Assembly (NCBI RefSeq): GCF_964340395.1
Contig: NC_135550.1
Span: forward strand, 7,732,101-7,796,100
Length of the DNA: 64,000 nt
Reading direction: 5' to 3'
DNA from: Glandiceps talaboti
Lineage: Eukaryota > Hemichordata > Enteropneusta > Spengelidae
Shown here: positions 22,285 through 34,974 of the stretch, piece by piece
How the letters are laid out: each line of letters begins with the position of its first letter
How positions within the stretch are numbered: position 1 is the stretch's first letter
Notes under the pieces: model-generated
What the model was told of the DNA's origin: nothing
What the model saw: only the letters and a program-made list of their open reading frames with translations
The model's database searches: none
Program-made: the position numbers and the translations under genes

Positions 22285-24930
22285 GATAAAACACCAGTCG
22301 CCGCAGATGTTGAAATTTAACGACAAACTAAAAAAAGTTGAATCCTTTTTTCATTTATTCCTGTCGCTTTATTCATAGTTACTGTTGACATGAAATGCAT
22401 CTGGATAATAGATTGACCCAGATGCGTAGTATGAGTAAAAACTGTAACACTTGTATCTATGTCATTCGTGTATATATGCCCAATTGATGTCTTGACGTCA
22501 AACAATTGATTGAATGTGTGCGTCTTATGAAAAATTGCATTTTTTGTATCCATGTTATCAATTATCTACAGTTGTCACTTTAAACATGAAAAACAGCTGA
22601 TTAACTCTGGTGGTGCGTTAAACTCGCTGAGCAAAACACTACAAAATTTGTAAACACGGCTGATTTGATATTTCTGAAAATGAAATGTGATCTCGCTTGT
22701 CTAATTCTACGTACCTGAAGCCTCACATCCCTCAATCCGAGAAATCGGTGAATTGTATATCTAAAATATATACAATTGTAGCGTTTGTCATTATTTTGAG
22801 TGGTCTTTTTTCTGTGCTACATGCCCGCATCTTTAGGGATGGGCTTGTTTTGCCCACTTTATGGTTGTTAATAATGCTTGTTTTATTTGTTTCAGTTTTT
22901 AGTTGCTAATTTACAAAACTTTTTTCTTCTTCTCATAATCACAGATCAGATACGAACTCCTGTGAGTTGAACCAGGGTGAACGAATATCGAATGATTGCT
23001 GTTACTTAGCAACCATTACACGGTCCGACGCGCGAGGCGCCTTCAGCATTCGATGTTCCTTATTTTCACGCTTCGCACTGACGAATCATAATGTACGGTA
23101 ACTACTCGGCAAACGTAATCTTCCCTTATAAGTTCTTTACCTGGTTACAAAACTTGATTTATTAAAATTTACATTGAAATCTTATAATACAGTTAAATAC
23201 AAATTAATACAAACGAGACGTTTACGACGACTCAACTTACAGTATTGAGAGTTTTATACATTTCTGGTCACTAAGAAAAAGATACAATTACAAGTAAGAA
23301 AATCATTTTGGAAATACTTACCATATGCCTCGATGAAATAAGTTGAACGTAAATTCATGTTTGCCACCAACTTTTCACTATTCACATTTGTCAATAAGAT
23401 GTACGATAACCAATAGATTTCAGTGATAATCGCATAATTAAAGGAGTGCATCAGTGAGGCACTGTTTATCGAACTGTGTTCTCGGCAAAGATGGCTACCG
23501 TAGTAACGCCACACAATGTGTTTACATTTTGTTGTTATGTACACGTTCTATCATTCATCATGACGTAACGCACGAACTTCGCAGCGCTGATTGGTTAGAA
23601 GTTTCTGTCACATGACAGGGCTAATATTATCTTCGAGGTATACACACCTCATGCACCTTCTTTTTGTGAGGGACTACATGACAAATCTCAATGTCGCAAT
23701 GTAATAATCGATTTCTCAGATACAAAAACACGTTAAATACAGGCAGTGACTGTAAACAGTTTGAGTTTGCGTACAAAAGCAAGGACGGTACACAAGCAAC
23801 CCCCCCCCCTCCCCCATTTGATATATACTTGTATTTTGATCCAAGCCATCGCTAAACTCAGTCATTATTTATATCACCTGTCATGCATTCGTTTTCATTT
23901 GGTTTTATTTCTTTTTCTAAGGAATGACAATACGAGTATGTGTTATCATGATTTTAACATGACTTAGGGAACAAGAGGAATTTACGGCGGGTGGGGGGGG
24001 GGGTGCTGAAGAGACATTAGTTGTCAATATGTTTTTCGCAGCCCCTTGTATTTTTAAAAACATTCATCGAAACGAACCCAAAAATATTCGTAGGCCCCAA
24101 CACCACACATCAGCAAGCGTTACAAAGAGATAGATAGTTTCTGTATATCCCGGTACCATACTCCAGCCCCCTCCCATCGCATGCTGCCCCCCCCCCCCCC
24201 AATACAGATGTATAAGTGCAAGGCACACCAATAACACTACAGAAACAGTGGCAATCGACTTCAGAGTCCATAATGGAATTTTTTACATAGAGATTGGCTT
24301 CGCATTGACAAATCTTAAGCCCGAGATACTTAGCCACCATCAATCTCCATTATTGGGGGGGGGGGGGACGACAGCATTACCATGATGGTTGCCGATGGGA
24401 TGGGCATCACAGGGGAAAGAAAACACGTGCATATGAAGGTCAAGAAGACTAAGAAATGTTTTCTTTTTGTTTTAATGTTAAAAACAAATTATCAGAGTCG
24501 GCGGCTTAAACTAAACTAGGATCGGTCTGGTTATCGGTTTTATTTTGCCTAATTAAACAGGGGAAAATGAAGTGTACATCTATAATGAGCCAAAGCCACG
24601 TTCAAATTTTACAAATATACTTGGTTAACGACCCATGAGGTTTTATTTAATTTGACTAAAAGAGACACAAATTAAGAGCAAAATTATTTCAAGGGTGCCC
24701 TTTCAGACCATCACAATGTTCAAGACCCTCCCCCCCCCAACCCAAATGTTTTCGTGTCCCCTCCATTTTTCTCCTTATTATGCTCGTTCCCAGAAGAAAA
24801 TGTTCCTGTCTAATCTTGTTCGTCATTATCACTATCCAGGACCAAAATCACATGACAAGTTCTAAACGTGCATCTTCGCACTGAGCGATGATCTAACTGC
24901 GCAGTAATAAAGCAGTCAGGTCAACGCCCG
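22285..24930. other. No recognisable gene; poly-C/poly-G runs
   Basis: Contains C runs near 23801 and 24186-24199, G runs near 23993 and 24355-24368, and a CRE-like ATGACGTAA near 23562. ORFs such as 22697-22909 are short, hydrophobic and lack motifs. Confidence 0.4.
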
Positions 24931-24959
24931 TGTTGAGTGCTGCTATGGCAACGTAATTT

Positions 24960-25110
24960 CTTCCCATTGGATAGCATCAATAAAGTGCAAGACGAGACTG
25001 ATAACGAGGACCAATCAAACTTTGCCATCACGCTGTGACGCAAATAACCCGCACGGGGTGGTTCATTTAGAGTTCGTCTATAAATTGCCAAGTTACGTAG
25101 TCTGATGTGA
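24960..25110 (+). promoter_or_regulatory. Candidate promoter with CCAAT and TATA boxes
   Basis: Shows ATTGG (24966-24970), CCAATCA (25011-25017), TGACGCAA (about 25036) and TATAAAT (25079-25085), in promoter-like order. TATGGCAAC near 24943 resembles half of an RFX X-box. The expected start of transcription is near 25105-25115. Confidence 0.45.
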
Positions 25111-27016
25111 AGTTGACAAACACATACGTTGTTGATAATAACTACGTTGAAGTTCTTAAAACAACCTTATTTTGGACGGAAACCGTAAACATCGTGCAGG
25201 AAACACAAGTTTCACTTAGTAACATAACGACTGTACTTAATATCGGTACATCAGGCCCATCTTCTTCCAATCGTCTGTGTTTCTCTTTCGAAGAATTTCA
25301 CCAAGGTTGTGATCGTCACCCGTGACGTAATAGTTCAAAGAGATTTGAGAAAAAGCAAGCAGGCAGGTAGGTGGTATACATTTTTCAGACGCTGTTACAG
25401 TAATAACATTTTCCCTGTAATGATTTGAGGATCGGGTGTTAGCTAAAAGTAATTGACTCTATACATAGTTTAGTATGTCTGATGGGAAAGTACTCGGTAG
25501 ACAAGGTTGAACTGGGGGAACAGCTATATGACTTATCACTGCAAATATGCACGGAATGTCATGTAATCAGTTACACTACTCGTCTAATGCCTTTGACGAT
25601 AGTCTTCCTTTATTTATTAGCAGTTTAAGTTTTTTCCATACTTCCTCATAGCATTTTGTTTCGAAATAGAACAAATGTGTGCCATTTGCATAAAAAAGGA
25701 GTACATTCACGGATTGTATCAACCAACCTAAATGGGGGGGGGGGGGGGAAGAGGAGTAAAATCAAACCTAAAATGTTGTAGTTTCGCCCATATGTGTCGA
25801 TGCCGAGGACAAATTAGCATAAAAGTCGTATCCCTATAAATTCCTGAAATCTTTGGTCAGAAATTATTTATAAAGAATACAAAATCTGGAAGCGTTATGG
25901 GAAAGTACAAAATTTGGATCATCTAACTTTATGGTGACAACACTCCTAAAGTTGTGATCGCCTATTAAAAAGTACATCGAACGGGTTGTGTACGAGTCTT
26001 TTTAATTTGATACGTACCATAGGCCATAGCAGACAGACATATAACTTTCATCTATGATGATATTACAAAATCCAGATGATCATATTCTGTTCTAAAATTA
26101 AGCATGGGCTGTGTTTACACAATGTAGACAAGCCTTGTATGAACTAATAATCAAAACCACAACAAGACTACCAGAAGATTCGTCGTGGAGGAATCTTCGA
26201 GCATATTTTTTACATGAACAGACAAAGAAGAAAATTGTCTGTGACATAAACAAAATACTCTAAATGCTAGGTATCAGTTGCTGAACTGTTGATAACTGTA
26301 ATTACGTCCCACATGTAGTTGCAATATGTACGTACTATTGACGGCAGTCAACCGCCAACACTGACGCTGGGAGTTCGTGACATTTAAATGTCGTGTCAAC
26401 CATGTATCAACTTAAATCATTTAAATGATGATGGTTAAAGAATGTTTTTCAGACCATAAGTGAAAGTCGTTCTGGTTCGCTGAGAATCTGATACATATAT
26501 GACAAATTCCAAGACATCCAATCGTACGGTACAAGACAAATGAGTCCCACTGGCATCACTCTTGAGTTCTCCCCCCCCCCCCCCGCGTCTTGGTTGGTGT
26601 TATATTATGTGCAGTTCAAGTTACCATTAATTGTTGACTGGAAATGTTCCTCTCTTCTGGGACATTGGGGGGGGGGGGTTCCACACATTGTGTTAAACAG
26701 CGTGTATTAAATTCAGAAAATTAGTCTCTTAATTTTACCTTGACAAATTTCAATTTAAATGTATAATATCACGTCTGTTCCCAGAATGCCTCAACGATAC
26801 CAATGATTGTTTATTAATCTTTATCTTAACAGAATGTTGTTTTTGGAGATTGTTATGATACTGGTGTTCATTTTGTGGCTGATTCGACGACGAACAGCGA
26901 CTTCGCAGAAAACAGGCCAAATCAAAGGATACGAGGGCGGTATAAACATCCCACTTGTCGGTAACATAGGTGGCACAGCTATCTATGAAAGAAGGCAGTC
27001 TTTAAAAGTTGATTAG
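25107..27016 (+). CDS. Candidate gene for a 60-residue single-pass membrane protein
   Basis: Inferred two-exon gene. Exon 1 would run from about 25107 to a good donor at 25366 (GCAG|GTAGGT). Exon 2 begins after TTATCTTAACAG at 26833. An ATG at 26834 opens a 60-codon frame ending in TAG at 27014-27016. The product starts MLFLEIVMILVFILWLIRRR, a signal-anchor-like helix followed by three Arg, then a polar tail containing YEGGINIPLVGNIGG and a basic end. The 72-codon frame in exon 1 (25107-25325) starts too close to the TATA box to be a safe call. I recognise no family. Without conservation evidence the gene could be fortuitous. Confidence 0.35.
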
Positions 27017-28354
27017 TTGCTTCCAACACACAATGCACACGTCACAAAGTTCCTGATGTCTCTTAACAATAGCTACAAGTACAATCGATGACTGCAAGGT
27101 GAATATATTTTGCTGTTCGGTTGCCATGGGAACTGAGCTAACTTAACAGCCCGTCATCATCAGAAATAGTTTGTTTGTCTTTTCGGATCGAGAATATCTC
27201 ATGATAGTCAAGATGGATTTAGCTTCACAGGGGATAGCGGTAGAGACTTCTTAAAAAATAACAATTATTGCCAGGAAGACTTATTTAGTCATTGAATGGA
27301 CTCAGTAACAACCAAGAATGGACTAATAAACCTCCAGGAATCAGCCGGAAATCACCAGGAATGAGCTAAGTACCCTCTCCAGGAATAAACCACTGTTCAC
27401 AAGGAATAAACCGGTAATCATCAGGAAAGACCAGGTATTACCAGGAATAGGTTAAAACACCAGGAATATTCCAGTAAATATCAGGAATACGCTCGAGATA
27501 ACGCGAGGAATATATCAATCACCATGAAGCCCAGGAAGGAACAGTCACATATTACCAAGAATAGACAAAATAACAACATTTCACATACTGTTGTAGTTTG
27601 TAATTGATTCGATAATCATCAGCAATGAACTGAGTACATACTCGGACCACTATGTTTTTTGTAGAGGTCTGAGGTACATATTACATAAAGGAAGGTAATT
27701 TACCGACTACCAAGTATGAAATAGAGTCATGATAGAACAACAGAATCACCGAGAATACAGGTAGTACTAGTGGTGGTTGTGGTGGTGGTGGTGGTGATAT
27801 GGTGTGTGTTGGTAGTCGTAGTGAGCATGAGATAGATTTTCAGGGAGATCAACGGTCATAAAGACCGACTATGTGATTGCCAATTTACAATGTAGATGTC
27901 AGACTAAATGGCAATCACATACGTGAAAGTATGGAGTATTCATCGCAATGTTTGTGTTGAACATGTACATCGAAAATGAACAAGTAAAACCACGCTGGAA
28001 TTGTTTATTTATTTGACTGTCTATATATGGAGGAATTCTTTGATGGCAGTTCATTTTAGGGTTACGGCGGTCTAAAAAGAAAATTTGCTGATGTCGTCAT
28101 ACCATGGCTCCTGTCATGCTAGGCAATTCAAAAAAAATCCTAGACTTGTCACGATAGATAGTGATTTAGATATGGTAAACGGTATGCACTATTCCCGCTT
28201 CTTTTCCTACCGCTTTTCTACTCACACAACACTTCTCCCAAAATGAATTTCGGCGAATCTATATTTAAATTTGACATCAAATTCACCTTGTTTGCTGTAT
28301 ATACTGCAGTCGATGTCAAAAACATACAGAGTGTAAATTGCACATGCAGTTTTT
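27017..28354. other. Degenerate CCAGGAATA repeats and (GTG)n tract
   Basis: About 27290-27550 repeats the motif (A)CCAGGAATA, with variants, roughly every 15-25 bp over 12 or more copies. (GTG)n lies at 27772-27797. No gene is visible. Confidence 0.5.
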
Positions 28355-29580
28355 TAGCACAACTGAACTGAGGTTCAGTTAAAAATGTATGAACTGAGGT
28401 TCAGTTGTGCTACTGGGATCGCCCGGCGTCTGTCTGTCTGTCTGTGTGTGTGTGTGTGTGTGTAAACAACTTAAAGTCAAAAACCACTGAACCGATTGCC
28501 ATGATATTTGGTGGGTCCATTACCTTGGGTGTCTAGTTGGGAAATTGTTCAAATCAAAATGATCGCATCACAGGTGTGTGATTTGGGTAAAAAAATGTGA
28601 TTTTTGGTCAAAAAACTTAAACTCAGAAAAAGATTTGTTCATGACGTGATGGTTCCATCAGTGATAAGCAAATTAGGGCTAAAAATGTGTCTTTTTGGTT
28701 AAAAATCTATAATTCCAAAACTACTGAGCAGATTCGGCTGAAATTTAATGGGAATGCATCTAGGGATGTATGGATGAAGAAATATTAAGCATACAATGAT
28801 TCCATGAGTGATATGCAAATTAGGTGTAAAAATGTTCATTTTTGGTCAAAAACTTATATCTCAAAAAGTACGTGGTCACTGAGTCTGAAACTTGGTGAGA
28901 TGTTTCTGAAAGTGTTATTCTGCAGATTTTCTTCAAAACATTTTGAGAAAATTGGCCCTAGCGACCATGACCACGCCCTTAGCAACAACCAAATGGCAGT
29001 ATATTTTGGTCAAGTAACAACATCATCTGGTAGGCAAATGAGTAAACATTCAAAAAATGTATGCAAATACCCTAGCAACCATGACCACGCCCATAGCAAC
29101 AGTCAAACAGTCGTGTATTTCACAAAGATAACAGGTATGGAAAGACAAATGAATAAACATTCAAAAAATATATGTAAATTTGCCTAGCAACAAGACCACG
29201 CCCATAGGAACAGCCAAATGATCACATATGTTGCAAAGATACCCACAGGGATTAATAGACAATTGAATAAACATTCAAAAATATATGTAAATATGCCTAG
29301 CAACAAGACCACGCCCATAGCAACAGCCAAATGATCACGTATATTGCAAAGATAATATCAGGAATTCATACACAAGTGAACAAAAACATTTAAAAATGTA
29401 TGCAAATATATCTAACAACATGACCACGCCCATAGCAACAGCCAAATGATAGCATATATCGTAAAGATAGCAACATGGTTGGATTGGCAACTGGATAGTC
29501 ATTCAACAAATGAACACTTCTTGTTAGCATGGACTACCATATGGATAAACATATAAAAAAAAACTTGTACAGTTGTGCTA
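28355..29580. mobile_element. Non-autonomous transposon with internal tandem repeats
   Basis: TAGCACAACTG at 28355 and CAGTTGTGCTA at 29570-29580 form inverted ends; a second CAGTTGTGCTA lies near 28398, after a doubled AACTGAGGTTCAGTT palindrome. Inside are (TGTC)n/(TG)n near 28430-28462, a 149-bp near-duplicate (28648 and 28797), and five tandem units of 111-115 bp marked by GACCACGCCC at 28969, 29083, 29194, 29307 and 29422. The 127-codon ORF at 28804-29187 is a by-product of the repeats. Confidence 0.55.
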
Positions 29581-29599
29581 CAACGCCATTGGCGGTATT

Positions 29600-32500
29600 T
29601 TTTTTGGTTGTCTTCCCCTTTCGTTCACTTTCATTCCGCCTTTTTGAAAATGATGTTCGGGTGTAACTATATATCACATGTAAGTAAGATAGAATTAGCA
29701 TTGGTCTTCTATAAATTGGTCTAAGTTAGACTAGACCATGAGCTAGACAACTGATTTTCCTCAGTGTTTGTTGAATTTTACGTTATATAGTTTGACAACT
29801 GTAGACCTTTGTGTTGCAATAGGATGGAGCAGTTTCTTAATTTGAAAAGGGAAGGGGGGAGGCTATTTGGAAGAATGGAAACTATTTCTAGCTCTTATGG
29901 TTTGCCATGAAGACCATTGCTGACTAGATAGTATTTATATAGTAGTGTGGAATTTTTACATCCCAGGAGATAACAGAAAAGACGTTAATGCAACAGAACG
30001 TGTTTTCTATCGTTGATAAATAGGTAGCAATCAATACTTTGCACGTATGTTTTTGTTCAAGTGCCAATAAACATTTTTTGAATAACCAAATTCCATTGCG
30101 TGGATGTGAAATGTGAAACAATTTGCATATTACATAGACACTGCAGTACAATAGCATAACACTTATTATCCCGGGCCCTTACGTAATGCCTTTGCCTCTT
30201 TGAAGCCAAACACTTTTAAGATAAAATTGATACATAGATAAGTTTTAAAGTGTCACATAGATTACAAGTCTTCGTCGAAGACATACTTCCCAACATTTCA
30301 ACTTACTACATTTGAAATAACTAATTCATAATGTTATGACAAAGAGGGTGGCCATTCATCTAAACTATAATGAAGGTAAAGAAATAAAGTGATATCCATA
30401 TTGAACTACAGTATCTGACATTTGTGCCAGGTTTGGTTGAAATTGGCTCGTGTCACAATTAATGTTCAACACAAATGGCACTTTAGTGTACAGCTTGGCA
30501 TAAAATCTAGTGTTAACCCAGATCTTTCTATAAAGTGTTGATAATTGACCTAAGTTGAAGTCATTTTGTTACATGATGTTTTGTAGAAAGTAAAATGGTG
30601 ACAAGGGAGTAATTGAAAAGACGTAGCTGTTTTCTTCTACTCTTGAATCAAGTACAATCATGTCAGATATGTACATACATTTTGAAGGCTTTTGGATATT
30701 TGACCTCAAACATAGTATTGCTATAAAATATTTACGATGATGTACAAGTAAAATTGTTTTCTTATGCCGAAATGATTGAAAATCATGCACTCAAGCCTGG
30801 CAAATTCATCGCACATGAATAAAAGTTGTGACACTAAAAAAGGACGTAAATCAAACCTTCGAGTGTTTACTTTATCTTCTTTAATATTTATACAACTTTT
30901 CACCAAACCAATGTGTACTCTACTCACCTAAGCGTACTGTACAAATCGTTGATTGATCTTTCAAGAGATACATACTGTAATCCCCATCAGACAATATTGT
31001 CATAACAGGTCTCTGCAGACTATAGTATTGTTCGCATACGAACAGGAGACCCGTAACATGATAGAGTTGCGTGCAGTATCTCCATTTACACTTCCATCAT
31101 ACATCATGTAAGCTTTTTTTGCCCTGTCACTATGATCAGCCTAGAATTTACTACAATCGAAAATCACACAAATACACATTTAGTATCTTCTATATAAAGG
31201 GTCGTTTCTTTTAATGCATATTTCACATGTTGCATACTCCGACAAACTTAAAATAGACGCAAAAAAGTATTTACGTTTTTGGATTTTTTTTGCCAGGATA
31301 CAACATGTCCTCTGTATGGGCCGATCTTATTTTATATTCAGACAATGTCAGGAATACTTTATTTCCTAGCTAAGCGGATGCCATGTTCCAAATTTTGTCA
31401 TACGTACAAATCTAGCTGTTAATCCTCTAATGACTAGACTAAGACTGTAATATGTAAGTGTAACATTGGTCAAATAACTATACGTGTAAGATAGTACATG
31501 CCATAGATGTTTAATGTCTACTGTAAATTCCACATCCTCCATTCTCGTCTGTCACGTATCATTACCAACACGACGAATAAACAGGCTGGGTTATTAATAA
31601 TATTCACAAGATGTTCGTTAGTCCACATCTGTGCGGTAAGACGATATGATTCAGACTTGTCAATACGTTGAGATTTGATCGGCTGTTACTGATGAAAGTA
31701 CAGTTCTACTAGTCTAGTCTTGAACGGTCGGACTTTTCCTCTTGAAAATGGTACGTATTGCGCATGCGTTGAAATGATGTCATTTTTCTAGCAACACTCT
31801 CTCGCCATAACTATTTTAACAAAAAGAGTGTTTTTGTAACTTTTTACCAAATCAAAAGGGAGCACGTGTGCAAAATTGAAAAAAAACACAAAAAAAACCG
31901 GCGAGTATATATTTTCCTTGCTCGTCTGCTAGGGAAGTTGATTGGATGGAGGGTTGGATGACACGGTAGTGGACAAGAAAGCAACTCCAATATGTGGCTT
32001 TTCTTCGTTAACAATTAAATTTAAGATTAAAACTACCATTGTGATATAGATTAGTTTGTCTTCACTGATAATTATTGGACTACATTCCAATAAAAAGTTA
32101 CAATTTCATTCAACGTATGAAGTTAACATATGTGTGACCTTTGATTAATTGTGATGCGACCCAATTGAAGAATTCTAAAACACAGATTCCACACACTGTC
32201 TATGATACGTACATTGGGCAGGCTTTCGCGTGACCTTTGTTGAAATGTTTGACATAGTTTGATGGAACATTCGTTTGAATTCTCAGCCACAACATTCAAG
32301 CCACGGTAAACTGCACGCCTTGCTGGGTTCGTCTTCCAATATTTTGCCCATTTGATTTGCTTCATTGAAACGTTATCACTGTATGTCAAGCTTTGAATCA
32401 CGTCCAGAGTCCATATACTTTCTATGGTATAATTTTTTTCTTTAAATTGTATAATGCCTGATTTATCCTTGCGGTATCTACTTTCACCAAAGTAAAATCT

Positions 32501-33840
32501 CAGAACGTTACACCGTGCACACGACACTCTGTAGGTCGCCTATATGTAATTCACCAGATTGCATCACGTTTGCGACCAACAATATCGCTACTCGTAGCTG
32601 GCACATTGCGCATGTAATTATCACACCACCGATCATTGCGTATACTTAATTGATGAGACCAGTCTCATGAAGTCATGTCAATTTCATTAACTGATATAAA
32701 AACAAATGCAAATTAACATGTTTGTTTTATATGGACATTTGATATTGTCGACGAGGACTTACCGAAAGACTCGTCGTACGCGGTGTATGATTTCATTCGC
32801 TTTCATGATGCACCATTAAAAATAAAGTATTATCATAATAATTATGGTAACATCTCAAAGGTTATGTACACGAATTTAACTTTTAGTGATTGATTTATGA
32901 GTTTACAAGGGCGAGGTTTTCATCCACCGTAACACTGTTATAACAATAAATCACACGTAACACGTGATACTATACATGAACTTTGGCGTCCCTAGACCCT
33001 TTAGAACGTACAAGTAATAATTCTTCAGCGCGGCTGTTTTGGTGTTCTCAACTTACACATATCGCTTAATTGTATTATACATTGTTTACGTAACTAATGT
33101 TATTCAAAGATTGGCTAAAAATTAAAACAAGAAAAGAAATAATATTTTGGTGCTAAACAACGTTGTCTGAGGTTACCTTTATAAGATTTTGGGTCGCATC
33201 CGTCATACGATACCTCGTCACAAAATGACATCAAACTAAACTGTAGTTTAGGACCTAAATAGTATTTCTTTTCTTGTTTAACTTTTTAGCCTATCTTGGA
33301 ATAATATTAGTTACATACATATCAACACAGCTGAACTGTGTCTGGAGTCTGAGCGGGAGGACGACACTTCTTACATACGATTGAAAACTACGACACGTTA
33401 ATTATAGTGTTTGACAGAATACTGTCATTTTAAGGAGACACGCAGTTGTAGGGATCACAGTTCAAAATATATAGGCTATAGGCTTTTCTCAGTTATTCCA
33501 ATTATTTTGCATGGAAAACTACTTTAAATGTTACCTTCAGAAACACGCTCGACTTGCAGACGGTTTAGTTGCTGGACAGTAGCCTTCCAGATTATATAAC
33601 TACATGACTGAAATATTTCATTTTTTTGAGGATTAAAGGTTTCAATTGTAAAGAAAAACTAATGTCCTCACAATCTGGGACAACTATTTATGATTTGTAT
33701 CTGTTTTCTAAACTGTAATTTTACCCCTTTTTTAAACCTAATATCATTGATTATGTAAATAGCTCATTAATATGGAATATTTACCCAAATCTAATCAGTT
33801 CTAGCCATTACCGTTGGAATTGAGCCAGCCGTTTTTGAGA
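29600..33840. other. No recognisable gene
   Basis: AT-rich non-coding sequence. One minus-strand ORF at 32123-32527 (134 codons, starting MSCARCN) has a protein-like composition, but I see no domain and no splice partners. Confidence 0.35.
32123..32527 (-). CDS. Unassigned ORF, 134 codons
   Basis: Open from ATG to stop with balanced composition (several Cys, Trp, Arg), unlike the Tyr/Ile/Phe-rich chance ORFs around it. No motif, signal peptide or membrane segment is visible, and no transposon domain is recognised. May be chance or a decayed exon. Confidence 0.15.
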   Translation of the reverse strand: MSCARCNVLRFYFGESRYRKDKSGIIQFKEKNYTIESIWTLDVIQSLTYSDNVSMKQIKWAKYWKTNPARRAVYRGLNVVAENSNECSIKLCQTFQQRSRESLPNVRIIDSVWNLCFRILQLGRITINQRSHIC

Positions 33841-33850
33841 AAACGATGAC

Positions 33851-34030
33851 ACAGACAGACAGACAGACACACTTTACATCCCTACTATATACCTCCCCTT
33901 ACGGAAGGTAAAAACACCCCCCCCCCCACCACACACACACACACCTACATGAATACATACCTACATGTACATACCTACATATACGTACCTACCTACCTAC
34001 CTACATACATACATACATACATACATACAT
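33851..34030. repeat. (ACAG)n, poly-C, (AC)n and (CATA)n simple repeats
   Basis: A dense cluster of simple repeats between 33851 and 34030. The GGGAGGTATATAGTAGGGATG-like flank (minus strand) next to (TGTC)n resembles the TGTC-bearing repeats at 28430 and 59450. Confidence 0.7.
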
Positions 34031-34298
34031 GTCAACAGTTATGTAGATTCATGACAAACATTATACAAACCACAATGTTTATCCACAAAACATTTGATTG
34101 GACAGAAAATTTACAAATTGATGTCCTTACATCTTCTTTGCTATGTTCTGAAAGAGCCGATAGCAGCACTAACACTCGGGTACCGTGCTAACCACTTTTT
34201 GGTTTGACGAGTAATGCCAATCAACTTAAAACCAGGTATTGCATGCATGTTGGTGAACTGATCCTAAACTGCTGATTACTATCACTGATTACTATCAC

Positions 34299-34339
34299 TT
34301 GTCTGATGAACGCATTGAGCGTGAAACTCGGAGTTACAA
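34299..34339 (+). ncRNA. Hammerhead ribozyme, minimal type I
   Basis: All core parts are present in order: stem I 5' strand UUGU (34299-34302), CUGAUGA (34303-34309), stem II ACGC/GCGU (34310-34313 with 34319-34322, loop AUUGA), GAAA (34323-34326), short stem III ACU/AGU with a CGG loop (34326-34334), cleavage-site U (34335), and stem I 3' strand ACAA (34336-34339). The very short stem III is typical of Penelope-like element and retrozyme hammerheads. The closing pair of stem II is A-U rather than the usual G-C. Confidence 0.75.
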
Positions 34340-34432
34340 CCAAGCACCTCAAGTTCCAACCAACCTACTTTGATTATTCCCGCCCTGCTTACCCAAGCAT
34401 CGAGCACTCTATTCTACGAGTTTGATACTATT

Positions 34433-34560
<128 letters not shown>

Positions 34561-34593
34561 TGAGGGTAGAAGAAAATCAAGTCGGGTTTTTCG

Positions 34594-34635
34594 TCTCTAC
34601 AAGCCTGTTTCGTGAGTAAATCACTCGTCAGGAGA
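34594..34635 (-). ncRNA. Hammerhead ribozyme (minus-strand copy)
   Basis: Mirror image of the ribozyme at 34653-34694 within the inverted repeat; all core nucleotides are conserved. Confidence 0.85.
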
Positions 34636-34652
34636 TGTTGATGTTGCCCACA

Positions 34653-34694
34653 TCTCCTGACGAGTGATTTACTCACGAAACAGGCTTGTAGAGA
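34653..34694 (+). ncRNA. Hammerhead ribozyme, minimal type I
   Basis: Stem I UCUC/GAGA (34653-34656 with 34691-34694), CUGACGA (34657-34663), stem II GUGA/UCAC with a UUUAC loop (34664-34676), GAAA (34677-34680), stem III ACA/UGU with a GGCU loop (34680-34689), cleavage after A34690. Every conserved position of the hammerhead core is satisfied. In Penelope-like elements such motifs lie in the terminal repeats and process the element's RNA. No Penelope reverse transcriptase is in the window. Confidence 0.88.
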
Positions 34695-34794
34695 CGAAAA
34701 ACCTGACTTGATTTTCTTCTACCCTCAACATATACTCCGCTCTGCGTGCAGACGTATCGAGCACTGTACTACGGACAAATCTTACCACTGACTT

Positions 34795-34919
<125 letters not shown>

Positions 34920-34974
34920 CATGCACACGCATGCACGCACACACACATGCACACATACATAAACACACACACTC

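Noticed and set aside
32123-32527. A confident new gene
   Set aside because: Open and protein-like, but with no domain, splice or promoter support; kept only as a low-confidence ORF.
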